Below are positions 9,621 to 17,327 of a stretch of 64,000 bases of DNA, piece after piece; position 1 is the stretch's first letter; the number at the start of each line of letters is the position of its first letter. A program made the position numbers and the translations under genes. The notes below the pieces were generated by a model that worked only from the letters and a program-made list of their open reading frames with translations, had not been told where the DNA came from and ran no database searches. The stretch is from an uncultured Roseobacter sp. Lineage in GTDB: Bacteria; Pseudomonadota; Alphaproteobacteria; Rhodobacterales; Rhodobacteraceae. The DNA is taken from NCBI RefSeq assembly GCF_947491795.1, contig NZ_CANLKW010000001.1, forward strand, positions 1,240,001 to 1,304,000. The letters run 5' to 3'.

Positions 9621-10247
9621 CTACTGCGGTGCCTGAAGACGCGCACTCAGGCGCAGCGCATGGGACGCATCCGAGGCAGCCGCAGGCATCACAGGATCAT
9701 AGGCCGCCCGGATCACAGAGGCGATGTCGGGCCGCAGGATGGTTTTGTCACCGGTCCGGGCCAGTGGCGACGCATCCCGGAAAGCGGTATCCGACCATAA
9801 CAGCACAGACTGGACAATCTGGCTCAGCGCCAGGGTCTCAGCGGGGACATCACAGAGAACTTCATCCATGCGCAGGAAAACAAAACAGGCCTTGATCGCG
9901 CCCGCGGCATCAAAATGAAAAACCCTGTACTGATTGGCATTCGCTTCCCTGAGCCGCGCAACCAGAGGCACAAGATCGTTGATCAGCCGGTCCAGTCCCG
10001 GCACATCAGGCAGTTCATCCCAGTCGCGGAAGAAAAAGATCATCATGTTGCTGCCAAGCTCCGGGTCCGTCTCGGCCATCTGATGACCGGACAGAACCAT
10101 CACAGCCTCCAGCGCGCCTTTGACAACCTCCAGCGTGTCGTCCGTTACGCCAAATACAACTGGCGCAACCGGCCGCCCCCAGCGGGCAAAAGCATAGCTG
10201 CCATCACTGCGCGTAAACAGCGCTTCGATCTCTTTTTCTGTCATCAT
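9621..10247 (-). CDS. Conserved protein of unknown function between ruvB and ybgC
   Basis: I do not recognise a named family. From the ATG at 10247 it has 208 residues, soluble, with no signal peptide or TM segment. It shows an early FTRSDGSYAFARWGRP segment, MMIFFFRDWDEL in the middle, and a C-terminus ending in a polar Ala-rich tail. An in-frame ATG at 10289 would add 14 residues encoded by a dispersed repeat, so I reject it. A purine stretch (AGAAGAAACGG) precedes the chosen start. Spacing to ybgC (9 nt) and to ruvB (51 nt) suggests it is expressed with them. Confidence 0.75.
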   Translation of the reverse strand: MMTEKEIEALFTRSDGSYAFARWGRPVAPVVFGVTDDTLEVVKGALEAVMVLSGHQMAETDPELGSNMMIFFFRDWDELPDVPGLDRLINDLVPLVARLREANANQYRVFHFDAAGAIKACFVFLRMDEVLCDVPAETLALSQIVQSVLLWSDTAFRDASPLARTGDKTILRPDIASVIRAAYDPVMPAAASDASHALRLSARLQAPQ

Positions 10248-10250
10248 CCG

Positions 10251-10283
10251 TTTCTTCTGGCCAAAAATATCCCCGCCGGAGGC
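10251..10283 (-). repeat. Dispersed 3'-adjacent repeat, copy A
   Basis: Read on the minus strand it is GCCTCCGGCGGGGATATTT, then TT, then GGCCAGAAGAAA. It begins 16 nt past the ruvB stop and runs up to the next gene's start. Copy B at 17265-17297 matches it at 31 of 33 positions; a diverged copy is at 30151-30207. Confidence 0.7.
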
Positions 10284-10298
10284 ACCCAAAATCTGCCA

Positions 10299-11321
10299 CT
10301 AGCTCCCAAACAGATCAGATTGTGGTTTCGGGGGTACAAGACCCAGATGGCTCCAGCCTTTCTGCGCCAGCATCCGCCCGCGCGGCGTCCGCTGGATCAG
10401 CCCCTGCTGCAGCAAAAAGGGTTCAATCACTTCTTCCAGCGCATCGCGGCTTTCGCTCAGTGCTGCACTCAGCGTCTCGATGCCGACCGGCCCGCCTGCA
10501 TAATTCTCCGCGATCAGCTGCAGGTACCGCCGGTCGGCGCCATCAAGGCCGATATGGTCCACCCCCAGCCGCGTCAGGGCCATGTCGGCCAGGGCCCGCG
10601 TCACCCTGCCATCGCCCTCAACAACAGCAAAATCCACCACCCGCCGCAGCAGACGTCCGGCAATCCGCGGCGTGCCGCGCGCGCGCCGCGCAATTTCGCG
10701 TGCACCCGCCTCATCCGCAGGCGCACCCAGTTTGCGTGCATTACGTTCGACGATCACAAACAGCTCGTCTTCTGTGTAAAACTGCAGACGGGTCGGAATG
10801 CCAAAACGATCCCGCAGCGGGGTTGTCAGCAGACCCATCCGCGTCGTGGCCCCGACAAGCGTAAAGGGCTGCAGTTCAATCCGAACTGTGCGCGCGGCAG
10901 GTCCCTCGCCGATCACCAGATCAAGCTCAAAATCCTCAAGCGCGGGGTAGAGGACCTCTTCCACGGCCGGGTTCAGCCGGTGGATCTCGTCAATGAACAG
11001 CACATCCCGGGCTTCAAGATTGGTCAGGATCGCGGCCAGATCACCGGCCTTGGCCAGAACCGGACCGGATGTCATGCGGAAATTCACACCCAGTTCCCGC
11101 GCCATGATCTGCGCAAGGGTCGTTTTGCCGAGGCCCGGTGGTCCGTGAAACAGCGTGTGGTCCATCGCCTCTTCGCGCTGCCGGGCAGACTGGATGAACA
11201 CCCTGAGATTGGCGCGCGCCTCTGCCTGGCCCACAAACTCTTCCAGCATCTGCGGGCGCAGCGCACGGTCGTGGTCCTCGGGCATCGGCTCCGGCCGGAC
11301 GGTGGGATCAATATCTGTCAT
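10299..11321 (-). CDS. ruvB: Holliday junction branch migration helicase RuvB
   Basis: AAA+ motor that, with RuvA, drives branch migration of Holliday junctions. 340 residues. Visible are Walker [10 protein letters not shown], Walker B FIDEIHRL, sensor [20 protein letters not shown], and the C-terminal winged-helix with [13 protein letters not shown] sequence ([16 protein letters not shown]). It follows ruvA by 28 nt. Confidence 0.98.
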   Translation of the reverse strand: MTDIDPTVRPEPMPEDHDRALRPQMLEEFVGQAEARANLRVFIQSARQREEAMDHTLFHGPPGLGKTTLAQIMARELGVNFRMTSGPVLAKAGDLAAILTNLEARDVLFIDEIHRLNPAVEEVLYPALEDFELDLVIGEGPAARTVRIELQPFTLVGATTRMGLLTTPLRDRFGIPTRLQFYTEDELFVIVERNARKLGAPADEAGAREIARRARGTPRIAGRLLRRVVDFAVVEGDGRVTRALADMALTRLGVDHIGLDGADRRYLQLIAENYAGGPVGIETLSAALSESRDALEEVIEPFLLQQGLIQRTPRGRMLAQKGWSHLGLVPPKPQSDLFGS

Positions 11322-11349
11322 CAGATGTCCTGGGGTGTGTCACGAAACC

Positions 11350-12015
11350 CTACCCTTTGGGTGCCAGCAGTTTCAACGCCGCACGGATCAGATCAGGGGT
11401 TTCAACGCCCGGCTCGGCCCCCGCCGCCTCTGCCACCGCTCCGGCGGCATCGCCTGGCGCATACCCGAGATTGCCCAGAGCAGACAGCGCTTCGGCCTGG
11501 GCAGATGGGTTCTGCGCCGGTGCAGGCGACACCGATGCCGGTGTTGCCGCCTCAATAACCTCAGACCTATCGGCCGCGGTGACCGACGCAGCCGTCCCGC
11601 CCATGGCCATAACCGCCGGGGCCTTGTCCTTGAGATCAAGCACCACGCGCTGTGCGATTTTGGGGCCGACACCTTTTGCTGCTTTCACGGCATTCCAGTC
11701 TCCCAGCGCAATGGCTCGGCTGACGCCGTCAGGTCCCAGTGTCCCCAGAATAGCCAGCGATGCCCTGGCCCCGACACCCTGCACCGAGGTCAGCAGCCGG
11801 TGCCACTCTTTTTCAACCAGGGTCGTAAAGCCAAAGAGCTGCAAAAGATCCTCTCGCACCTGAAGGTCTGTGAAAAGAGCCGTATGCTCTCCCGCGCCGG
11901 GCAGCGCAGACAGCGTTCTGTCTGAGCAGTAAACAAGATAACCCACGCCGCGCACGTCGATCAGCACATGATCCGCAGCCCGGTACTCAATGCGCCCTGC
12001 AATTCTGCCAATCAT
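11350..12015 (-). CDS. ruvA: Holliday junction branch migration protein RuvA
   Basis: Tetrameric junction-binding subunit that loads RuvB. 221 residues from the ATG at 12015, beginning [11 protein letters not shown]. The first domain is the OB fold (about 1-65); the helix-hairpin-helix pair follows ([17 protein letters not shown] and [17 protein letters not shown]). A flexible Ala/Pro/Ser linker precedes the RuvB-contacting domain III (about 170-221). The start overlaps the ruvC stop as ATGA. The same frame is open for another 111 codons upstream, but that part lies over ruvC and is not RuvA-like. Confidence 0.97.
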   Translation of the reverse strand: MIGRIAGRIEYRAADHVLIDVRGVGYLVYCSDRTLSALPGAGEHTALFTDLQVREDLLQLFGFTTLVEKEWHRLLTSVQGVGARASLAILGTLGPDGVSRAIALGDWNAVKAAKGVGPKIAQRVVLDLKDKAPAVMAMGGTAASVTAADRSEVIEAATPASVSPAPAQNPSAQAEALSALGNLGYAPGDAAGAVAEAAGAEPGVETPDLIRAALKLLAPKG

Positions 12016-12518
12016 GCCCGCACCTGCCGGACAGCAGCTTCCAGTGCCGGGCTGCGCGCGTGATGGGCATGACAGATGGCAATGGCCAGGGCATCGGCCG
12101 CGTCCGGTCCAGCGATCTCTGCGCCAGGCAGTTGCAGGCGCACCATATGCAGCACCTGCGCCTTGTCGGCATGCCCAACCCCGACAACCGTCTTTTTGAC
12201 ACGGTTCGGGGCATATTCGCCAACGCTCAGACCGGCCTGCGCCGGCACCAGCATGGCGATGCCACGGGCCTGGCCCAGCTTCAGGGTTCCAGCACCGTCT
12301 TTGTTGACGAAAGTCTGCTCTACCGCCGCGGCATCGGGCGACCAGCATTCAAACACCTGTGTAAGCTGGATATGAAGAGACAGCAGTCTCTTTGCCAGTT
12401 CAGTGCCCGCAGACTGACAAACGCCATTAGCCACATGGGTGAGTCGGCTGCCTGACACGTCAATTACGCCCCACCCGAGGTTCCGGAGCCCGGGATCGAT
12501 ACCGATCACCCGTGTCAT
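12012..12518 (-). CDS. ruvC: Crossover junction endodeoxyribonuclease RuvC
   Basis: Holliday junction resolvase with an RNase H-like fold. 168 residues, with the acidic catalytic set visible: Asp8 in [12 protein letters not shown], Glu67 in [10 protein letters not shown], and Asp139/Asp142 in [16 protein letters not shown]. First gene of ruvCAB, coupled to ruvA by ATGA. I see no convincing SOS box (GTTC-N7-GTTC) in the upstream 340 bp. Confidence 0.98.
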   Translation of the reverse strand: MTRVIGIDPGLRNLGWGVIDVSGSRLTHVANGVCQSAGTELAKRLLSLHIQLTQVFECWSPDAAAVEQTFVNKDGAGTLKLGQARGIAMLVPAQAGLSVGEYAPNRVKKTVVGVGHADKAQVLHMVRLQLPGAEIAGPDAADALAIAICHAHHARSPALEAAVRQVRA

Positions 12519-12861
12519 ATTCGCTGCCCAGCCTGATTAATTCGTTTTTTATGCATTAGCACGAAAGGCGAACATCCGCAAAGTGGTTACTGAACTGTGC
12601 CCAATCGGGACCGCATTCACCAAAAGACCCCTCCCGCACCGCGTTATCTGCCTGAATGCGCCGCCAAAGCGTCTGTTTGCGACCAATTCCACAACCTGTA
12701 TTTTTCTTTTGTTTACGTGCGGTTAACCAAAATTCGACCTATGCACAGATTGCATATCAAACATGCGTTTTCACATCTTGCTGAAAAAACAGGCAGGGCC
12801 TATCTGCCCCTCACAACACACCGGCATGACCGGTTCACATCCAGATAAAAGGACGGCTCAC
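12519..12861. other. Divergent intergenic region ruvC / DUF1127 gene
   Basis: 343 bp without a gene I can support. It is distinctly A+T-richer than its surroundings at 12536-12560 and 12700-12765, as expected for two divergent promoters. A GTTAACC half-site is at about 12721, but no complete recognised operator. A short open frame at 12597-12848 has no family features or ribosome site and is left out. Confidence 0.5.
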
Positions 12862-13080
12862 ATGGCTGCTTTTGACACAACCCGCACTCACTATGGCTCC
12901 ACAGCACTGGCAAGCCGTATCCTCAATACACTCAGCGGCGCAGTCGCGTCGGTCGTTGCCTGGAATGACGCCCGCGTCACACGCAACGCGCTCTCCGGTC
13001 TGACAGACCGTGAACTGGACGATATCGGTCTGAGCCGCTCTGACATCGACGCAGTGGCAGAAAACAACCTGATCCGCTGA
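12862..13080 (+). CDS. DUF1127 domain-containing small protein
   Basis: Small protein of 72 residues with a C-terminal DUF1127 (YjiS-like) motif, about residues 42-66: LTDRELDDIGLSRSDIDAVA. DUF1127 proteins are short, often Arg-rich; in some alphaproteobacteria they influence phosphate metabolism and RNA turnover, but this one has no assigned role. I chose the ATG at 12862 because AAAGGA lies upstream at good spacing; frames further 5' are not conserved-looking. Monocistronic: a strong terminator follows at 13124-13160. Confidence 0.88.
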   Translation: MAAFDTTRTHYGSTALASRILNTLSGAVASVVAWNDARVTRNALSGLTDRELDDIGLSRSDIDAVAENNLIR

Positions 13081-13123
13081 ACCGGTTCCGGCACTCTGAA
13101 AAGAGCAGCCGCGCTACAAAACA

Positions 13124-13160
13124 AAAGCCGCCCCTTCCTGATGGAGGGAGCGGCTTTTTT
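13124..13160 (+). terminator. Intrinsic terminator after the DUF1127 gene
   Basis: A roughly 15-bp stem (AAAGCCG with CGGCTTT as the base; one mismatch and one G-U above) closes on the loop TGAT and is followed by a T run. It sits 43 nt past the stop. Confidence 0.85.
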
Positions 13161-13246
13161 ACAATTGGCACGCCAGGTACTGGCGCCCGGGCACACAACC
13201 GAAAGCGACATACCCGCTTCCGTACAAAAACTGCCATCCGCCTGTT

Positions 13247-13591
13247 TCAGGAAAACAAGCGGATCATCATCAGTGAGATAAATTCTGAAACCGGGCCGAT
13301 CTGCATTACCCATGCTCCGACCTTTTCAAACGCAGTTCCGGCGGCCATCACCTCGACACGTTCGGCATAAGCCAGCGGACCGGTCAGCACGATTGTCAGG
13401 GACTTGAACAGAAAAAACCCGATGATCAGCGCCGCAAACACCCGCAGGCGCATGTAGCTGCGACGCGGCCGTGGCACGAGCGAAATCAGACCATCAGCGC
13501 CGACCCGGGCAGTGTAGCCCCCCGCCAGACGTGCGTGCTTTTCAGCCACAAGGCTGATCCGTTTTTCAAACTGAGCGTATGAGTCCGACAC
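13247..13591 (-). CDS. Small single-pass membrane protein of unknown function
   Basis: 114 residues. A polar, basic N-terminus contains SLVPRPRRSYMRLR just before a membrane segment at about 50-68 (VFAALIIGFFLFKSLTIVL). A C-terminal helix-forming stretch (YAERVEVMAAGTAFEKVGAWVMQIGP) ends in a hydrophobic tail. No family name recognised; the pattern suggests a cytoplasmic N-terminus with an envelope-facing C-terminus. It stands alone, with its 3' end facing the DUF1127 terminator and its start 102 bp from the prmA stop. Confidence 0.7.
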   Translation of the reverse strand: MSDSYAQFEKRISLVAEKHARLAGGYTARVGADGLISLVPRPRRSYMRLRVFAALIIGFFLFKSLTIVLTGPLAYAERVEVMAAGTAFEKVGAWVMQIGPVSEFISLMMIRLFS

Positions 13592-13693
13592 AGCACTCTC
13601 CCGACAACCAGGCCCCCACCTGATGGTTAAAAAGTGCTAACAGATTGTGTTCCATTCAAGGCAAAACAGCCAAATGTGGCCAAATTCGGGCAA

Positions 13694-14569
13694 TTATGGC
13701 GCGTTTCTACCCAAGGTAAGCGTTGTCCAGTCAACAATCTCTTCGCGGTGCACCAGATTGATCCCGGCCTGTGCATAAACGCGGATCACCTCATCTGCCT
13801 GTTCGTTCAGAATTCCCGACAGAATCGCAAATCCGCCGGGTGCCAGGTGCGCCGCCATGTCGGGCGCCAGCGCAACCAGCGGCCCTTTGAGGATGTTGGC
13901 AAACACAAGATCAAACGGAGCTGCAGCTTTCAGTTCCGGGTGATCAAATCCTGCTGCCTCAACACACCGGATGCGGTCTGCGAGGTCATTTGCCCGGGCA
14001 TTGCTGCGGGCGACCTCGACGGCCACCTCATCGATATCGCTGGCCAGCACAGGGTTGGGCCATATCCGTGCCGCGGCCATAGCAAGCACAGCAGTGCCGC
14101 AGCCGATATCCGCGACCTTCTGGCCGGTGAACCCGCCGCTGCTCAGGCGGTCCAGCGCCCGCAAGCAGCCCAGCGTCGTGCCGTGGTGCCCGGTACCAAA
14201 AGCCATTGCCGCCTCAATCAGCAGCGGCTCCACGCCGTCGGGCACCTTGTCCGCGTCATGGCTGCCATAGACGAAAAACCGGCCGGCCTCGACAGGGGCA
14301 AGCTCGCGGCGCACATGCGCAACCCAATCTGTCTCGGGCAGCTCAGATACCACAAAGGGGCTGGCCCCGAGAGCCGTCGCCAGAAGTGTCAGCGCGGTGT
14401 CATCGGGTGCTTCGGTAAAATAACCACCCACCTCCCAGAGACCCGATCCGTCCTCCATCTCGAAAACGCCCACACCCGTGGGTTCGGGCATCAGGTTTTC
14501 CATCGCTTCGCCCAGTTTCTCGGCGGCGGCCTTGCCTGGCAGCGTGGTGAGCGCGGTAAATGTCGGCAT
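13694..14569 (-). CDS. prmA: Ribosomal protein L11 methyltransferase
   Basis: SAM-dependent methyltransferase that modifies ribosomal protein L11 in the cytosol. 291 residues: an N-terminal L11-recognition domain (about 1-110), then the Rossmann methyltransferase domain with VADIGCGTAVLAMAAARIWP as the SAM-binding loop and FDLVFANILKGPLVALAPDM as the catalytic-region motif. The start overlaps the stop of the upstream MATE gene by one base (TAATG), so translation is probably coupled. Confidence 0.94.
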   Translation of the reverse strand: MPTFTALTTLPGKAAAEKLGEAMENLMPEPTGVGVFEMEDGSGLWEVGGYFTEAPDDTALTLLATALGASPFVVSELPETDWVAHVRRELAPVEAGRFFVYGSHDADKVPDGVEPLLIEAAMAFGTGHHGTTLGCLRALDRLSSGGFTGQKVADIGCGTAVLAMAAARIWPNPVLASDIDEVAVEVARSNARANDLADRIRCVEAAGFDHPELKAAAPFDLVFANILKGPLVALAPDMAAHLAPGGFAILSGILNEQADEVIRVYAQAGINLVHREEIVDWTTLTLGRNAP

Positions 14570-15960
14570 TATCTTCTCCGGTATCTTTCCGGGTTCGCGT
14601 AGGGCCGTAAGGGCGCGGCGTCAAGCACCGGACCGGGGGCTCCCTGCAGGCCTGCTACAAACTTCCACCCCCAGACACCGGCAATGGCACCAATCACGGC
14701 ACCCGCCAGTGCCTGACCATAGATCACCCCTGGCGCGCCCCAGATTCCCGCCAGAAAGAGCGCGGCGGGGAGGCTCACAGCACCATCCTTCACCCAGTTG
14801 AGCATCGTGGACCGCAACGGGCGACCCAATGCGTTAAAGGCCGCATTGGACACAAACAGCGCACCCAGAAATAGGAACGCACCCACACCCACGAATGTGA
14901 AGGCACGCAGGACTTCCGCAGCCTGCCCGCTCAGCCCGAACCAGCCGATAATCTGCGGGGTTGCCAAAACCAGCACTGCCCAGGCAGACAGGGTATACAC
15001 CACGCAGAAAATCAGCGCGTCGCGATATGTGCTGCGCAACCGGTCATACTGCCCCGCGCCATAGTTCTGGCCGAATATGCCGCCAATCGCACCTGCAAGC
15101 GCAAAAATGCCGCCGAATGCCACAACCGTCAGTCGCCCGACCACCGCCCATGCCGCAACCGCATCATCGCCAAAGGGCGCGATGACGATCGTCAGCAGGT
15201 AGTTTCCGACAGGCGTCGCCAGTTGCGTGGCCACAGCAGGCAGGGCAATCGCCAGATACACAGGCAGCACCCTGCGTATCGCTGCAAGATCCGGTTTTGC
15301 AATCAGGTCCTTTTGCACGGCCGCAAACCAAAGCCCCAGCATCATCAGCGCGGCACGAAAAGCGACCAGTCCGATCGCCGCACCATCCAGCCCCCAGCCC
15401 ATCCAGTAGATCAGTACCGGGTCCGTGCTCATCAGCAGCGCGCCGGAAATGAGTGTGATATACATGGCCTTTGCGCCGAAACCCTCAGCACGCAGAACAC
15501 CCGAGCAGATCAGTCCGACGGCCATCGGCACTAGCGATGGGATCGTGATCGCCAGATAGCGCGCCGCCAGATCAGCCGTCTGGCCGGTCGCACCGGCCAT
15601 GGCCACCAGATCGTGCCGGAAAACAACGATCAGCGCAGCAACCAGCCCCTGGATCAGCAATGCCGTCACCAGGGCTGCCCCGGCCTGTGTGCGTGCCTCA
15701 GCCCGCTGGCCTGCGCCGATGCTGCGCGAGACCATCGCCGTGGACGCAATCATCAGCCCCACCCCGGACGACACCGAAAAAAACTGAATGGCAAAGGCGA
15801 AACCAATGGCGGCGACCAGCGTCGCGTCCCCCAGCTTTGCAATCCAGAAAAGGTTGGCTGCGTCCACAAGGAACACAAACGTAATGCCAAAAGCCCCCGT
15901 GGCCGTCATCCGCACCACATGGCCCATGGTTGATCCGCTCAGAAAACGGCCTTCGCTCAT
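14569..15960 (-). CDS. MATE family efflux transporter
   Basis: Inner-membrane antiporter of the MATE family, 463 residues with about 12 predicted TM helices. The fold is two similar halves (first half to about 220, second from about 240). It is coupled at both ends: its ATG overlaps the upstream MFS stop as ATGA, and its stop overlaps prmA. Substrate unknown. It is distinct from the second MATE gene at 46854-48233, to which it shows only general family similarity. Confidence 0.88.
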   Translation of the reverse strand: MSEGRFLSGSTMGHVVRMTATGAFGITFVFLVDAANLFWIAKLGDATLVAAIGFAFAIQFFSVSSGVGLMIASTAMVSRSIGAGQRAEARTQAGAALVTALLIQGLVAALIVVFRHDLVAMAGATGQTADLAARYLAITIPSLVPMAVGLICSGVLRAEGFGAKAMYITLISGALLMSTDPVLIYWMGWGLDGAAIGLVAFRAALMMLGLWFAAVQKDLIAKPDLAAIRRVLPVYLAIALPAVATQLATPVGNYLLTIVIAPFGDDAVAAWAVVGRLTVVAFGGIFALAGAIGGIFGQNYGAGQYDRLRSTYRDALIFCVVYTLSAWAVLVLATPQIIGWFGLSGQAAEVLRAFTFVGVGAFLFLGALFVSNAAFNALGRPLRSTMLNWVKDGAVSLPAALFLAGIWGAPGVIYGQALAGAVIGAIAGVWGWKFVAGLQGAPGPVLDAAPLRPYANPERYRRR

Positions 15961-17189
15961 TCCGCAGGTGCAGCCAGTGCACCGGCAAAAATCGTCTCAT
16001 TGCCCTTTTCAGGGTGGCGGGGGATCATCATCGCCAGAACAAAGGAGATCGCCGCCATGCCCGCCGCCAGAAAAAATACAGCCGCCGGAGAAATGAGCCA
16101 GAGCAGACCCAGCAAGACCGGCAGAAACACAGCTGCAATATGGTTGATCGTAAAGGCCACGGCTGCCGTCGGTGCGATATCGCCCGGATCCGCAATCTTC
16201 TGAAAATAGGTTTTCAGGGCCAGAGCAAGCCCGAAAAAGATGTGATCCACTACATAAAGGGTCGCAGCCACAATCACCCCCCAACCAAGGTAATAAACAC
16301 CGCCGTAGCACAGAAAGACGATCACCAGTCCGATATATTCAAACCCCAGCGTGCGTCGTTCCCCAAAGTATCCGACAGCGCGCCCCAGCAGCGGTGCAAC
16401 CGCAATGTTGACGACCAGATTGATCAGATAGAGCGTCGTGATCTCATGCACCTCATAGCCGAATTTCTCGACCATCATGAACCCGGCAAAAACAACGAAA
16501 ATCTGCCGTCGCGCGCCCGACATGAATTGCAGCGCATAATAGAGCCAGTAGCGCCTGCGCAGGATCATCTTCTTGAGCTGAGGGTTCGGTGCCTCGAACT
16601 GCGGATAGGCCAGCATGGCAAAGGCCGCGATCAGCACGGTGATGCCGCCCCCGATCAGATAGACAGTATTATAGGTCAGCCCCAGCGTCTCCCAGAGCGA
16701 CATGATCGCCAGATAGGCAACCAGCGTTGCAAGAGATCCCGCGGAAAGCAGCCAGCCCAGAATGCGCGGCGCGTCCTCTTTGCTCAGCCACTGCAACTGC
16801 AGCGACTGGTTCACCGTCTCATAGTAATGAAACCCGATAGAACTCAGCATGGTGATGGTCAGAATACCGCCCATCGACGGAAACCAGGCTGTCACAGCCG
16901 TCGCAACCCCCAGCAGCACCAGCGACACAAGCCCCAGAACCTGTTCGCGCATAAAAATGATGATCGCAATCACACCGACCGCAAAAAATCCCGGAATTTC
17001 CCGCACCGTATGCAATAATCCGATGTCACCACCGTCAAAACCTGCCGCCTCAATCACAAAGTTATTGAGCAACGCCGACCAGGTGTTAAAGGCAATGGGC
17101 ATCGCCAGCGCCATCAGAAACAACAGCGCCACAGGCTGGCGCCAGCGCGGCAGCTCATGCGCATCCTCAAGACGAACGTAACGGGCCAT
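15957..17189 (-). CDS. MFS transporter
   Basis: Major facilitator superfamily permease, about 410 residues from the ATG at 17189, with about 12 TM helices and a cytoplasmic loop around LAYPQFEAPNPQLKKMILRRR between the two halves. The ATG at 17189 has GGGTGG upstream and gives a family-like N-terminus (MARYVRLEDAHELPRWRQP); an ATG at 17231 would add 14 residues. First gene of the MFS-MATE-prmA overlapped run. Substrate not predictable. Confidence 0.86.
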   Translation of the reverse strand: MARYVRLEDAHELPRWRQPVALLFLMALAMPIAFNTWSALLNNFVIEAAGFDGGDIGLLHTVREIPGFFAVGVIAIIIFMREQVLGLVSLVLLGVATAVTAWFPSMGGILTITMLSSIGFHYYETVNQSLQLQWLSKEDAPRILGWLLSAGSLATLVAYLAIMSLWETLGLTYNTVYLIGGGITVLIAAFAMLAYPQFEAPNPQLKKMILRRRYWLYYALQFMSGARRQIFVVFAGFMMVEKFGYEVHEITTLYLINLVVNIAVAPLLGRAVGYFGERRTLGFEYIGLVIVFLCYGGVYYLGWGVIVAATLYVVDHIFFGLALALKTYFQKIADPGDIAPTAAVAFTINHIAAVFLPVLLGLLWLISPAAVFFLAAGMAAISFVLAMMIPRHPEKGNETIFAGALAAPAE

Positions 17190-17264
17190 GTGCCACCCAT
17201 ATGCCTTTTGCACGGCTTTGACGAGGCGCAATAATGCACAGATCTGCCGCAGACCAACGGGCGG

Positions 17265-17297
17265 TTTCTTCTGGCCGTAAATATCCCCGCCGGAGGC
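17265..17297 (-). repeat. Dispersed 3'-adjacent repeat, copy B
   Basis: Minus-strand copy of the element at 10251-10283, differing at two central bases. It starts 31 nt after the priA stop and lies upstream of the MFS gene, the same placement and orientation as copy A. Confidence 0.7.
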
Positions 17298-17327
17298 AAA
17301 CCCTGCCCCTCAATGCGCCCGGAACTT

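Noticed and set aside
9915..11558. 547-codon plus-strand frame opposite ruvB/ruvA
   Set aside because: Antisense shadow of confirmed ruv genes; low-complexity Arg/Pro/His composition.
13625..13640. CtrA-like site near the small membrane protein start
   Set aside because: The second half-site mismatches (CTAAC or TAAC rather than TTAAC).
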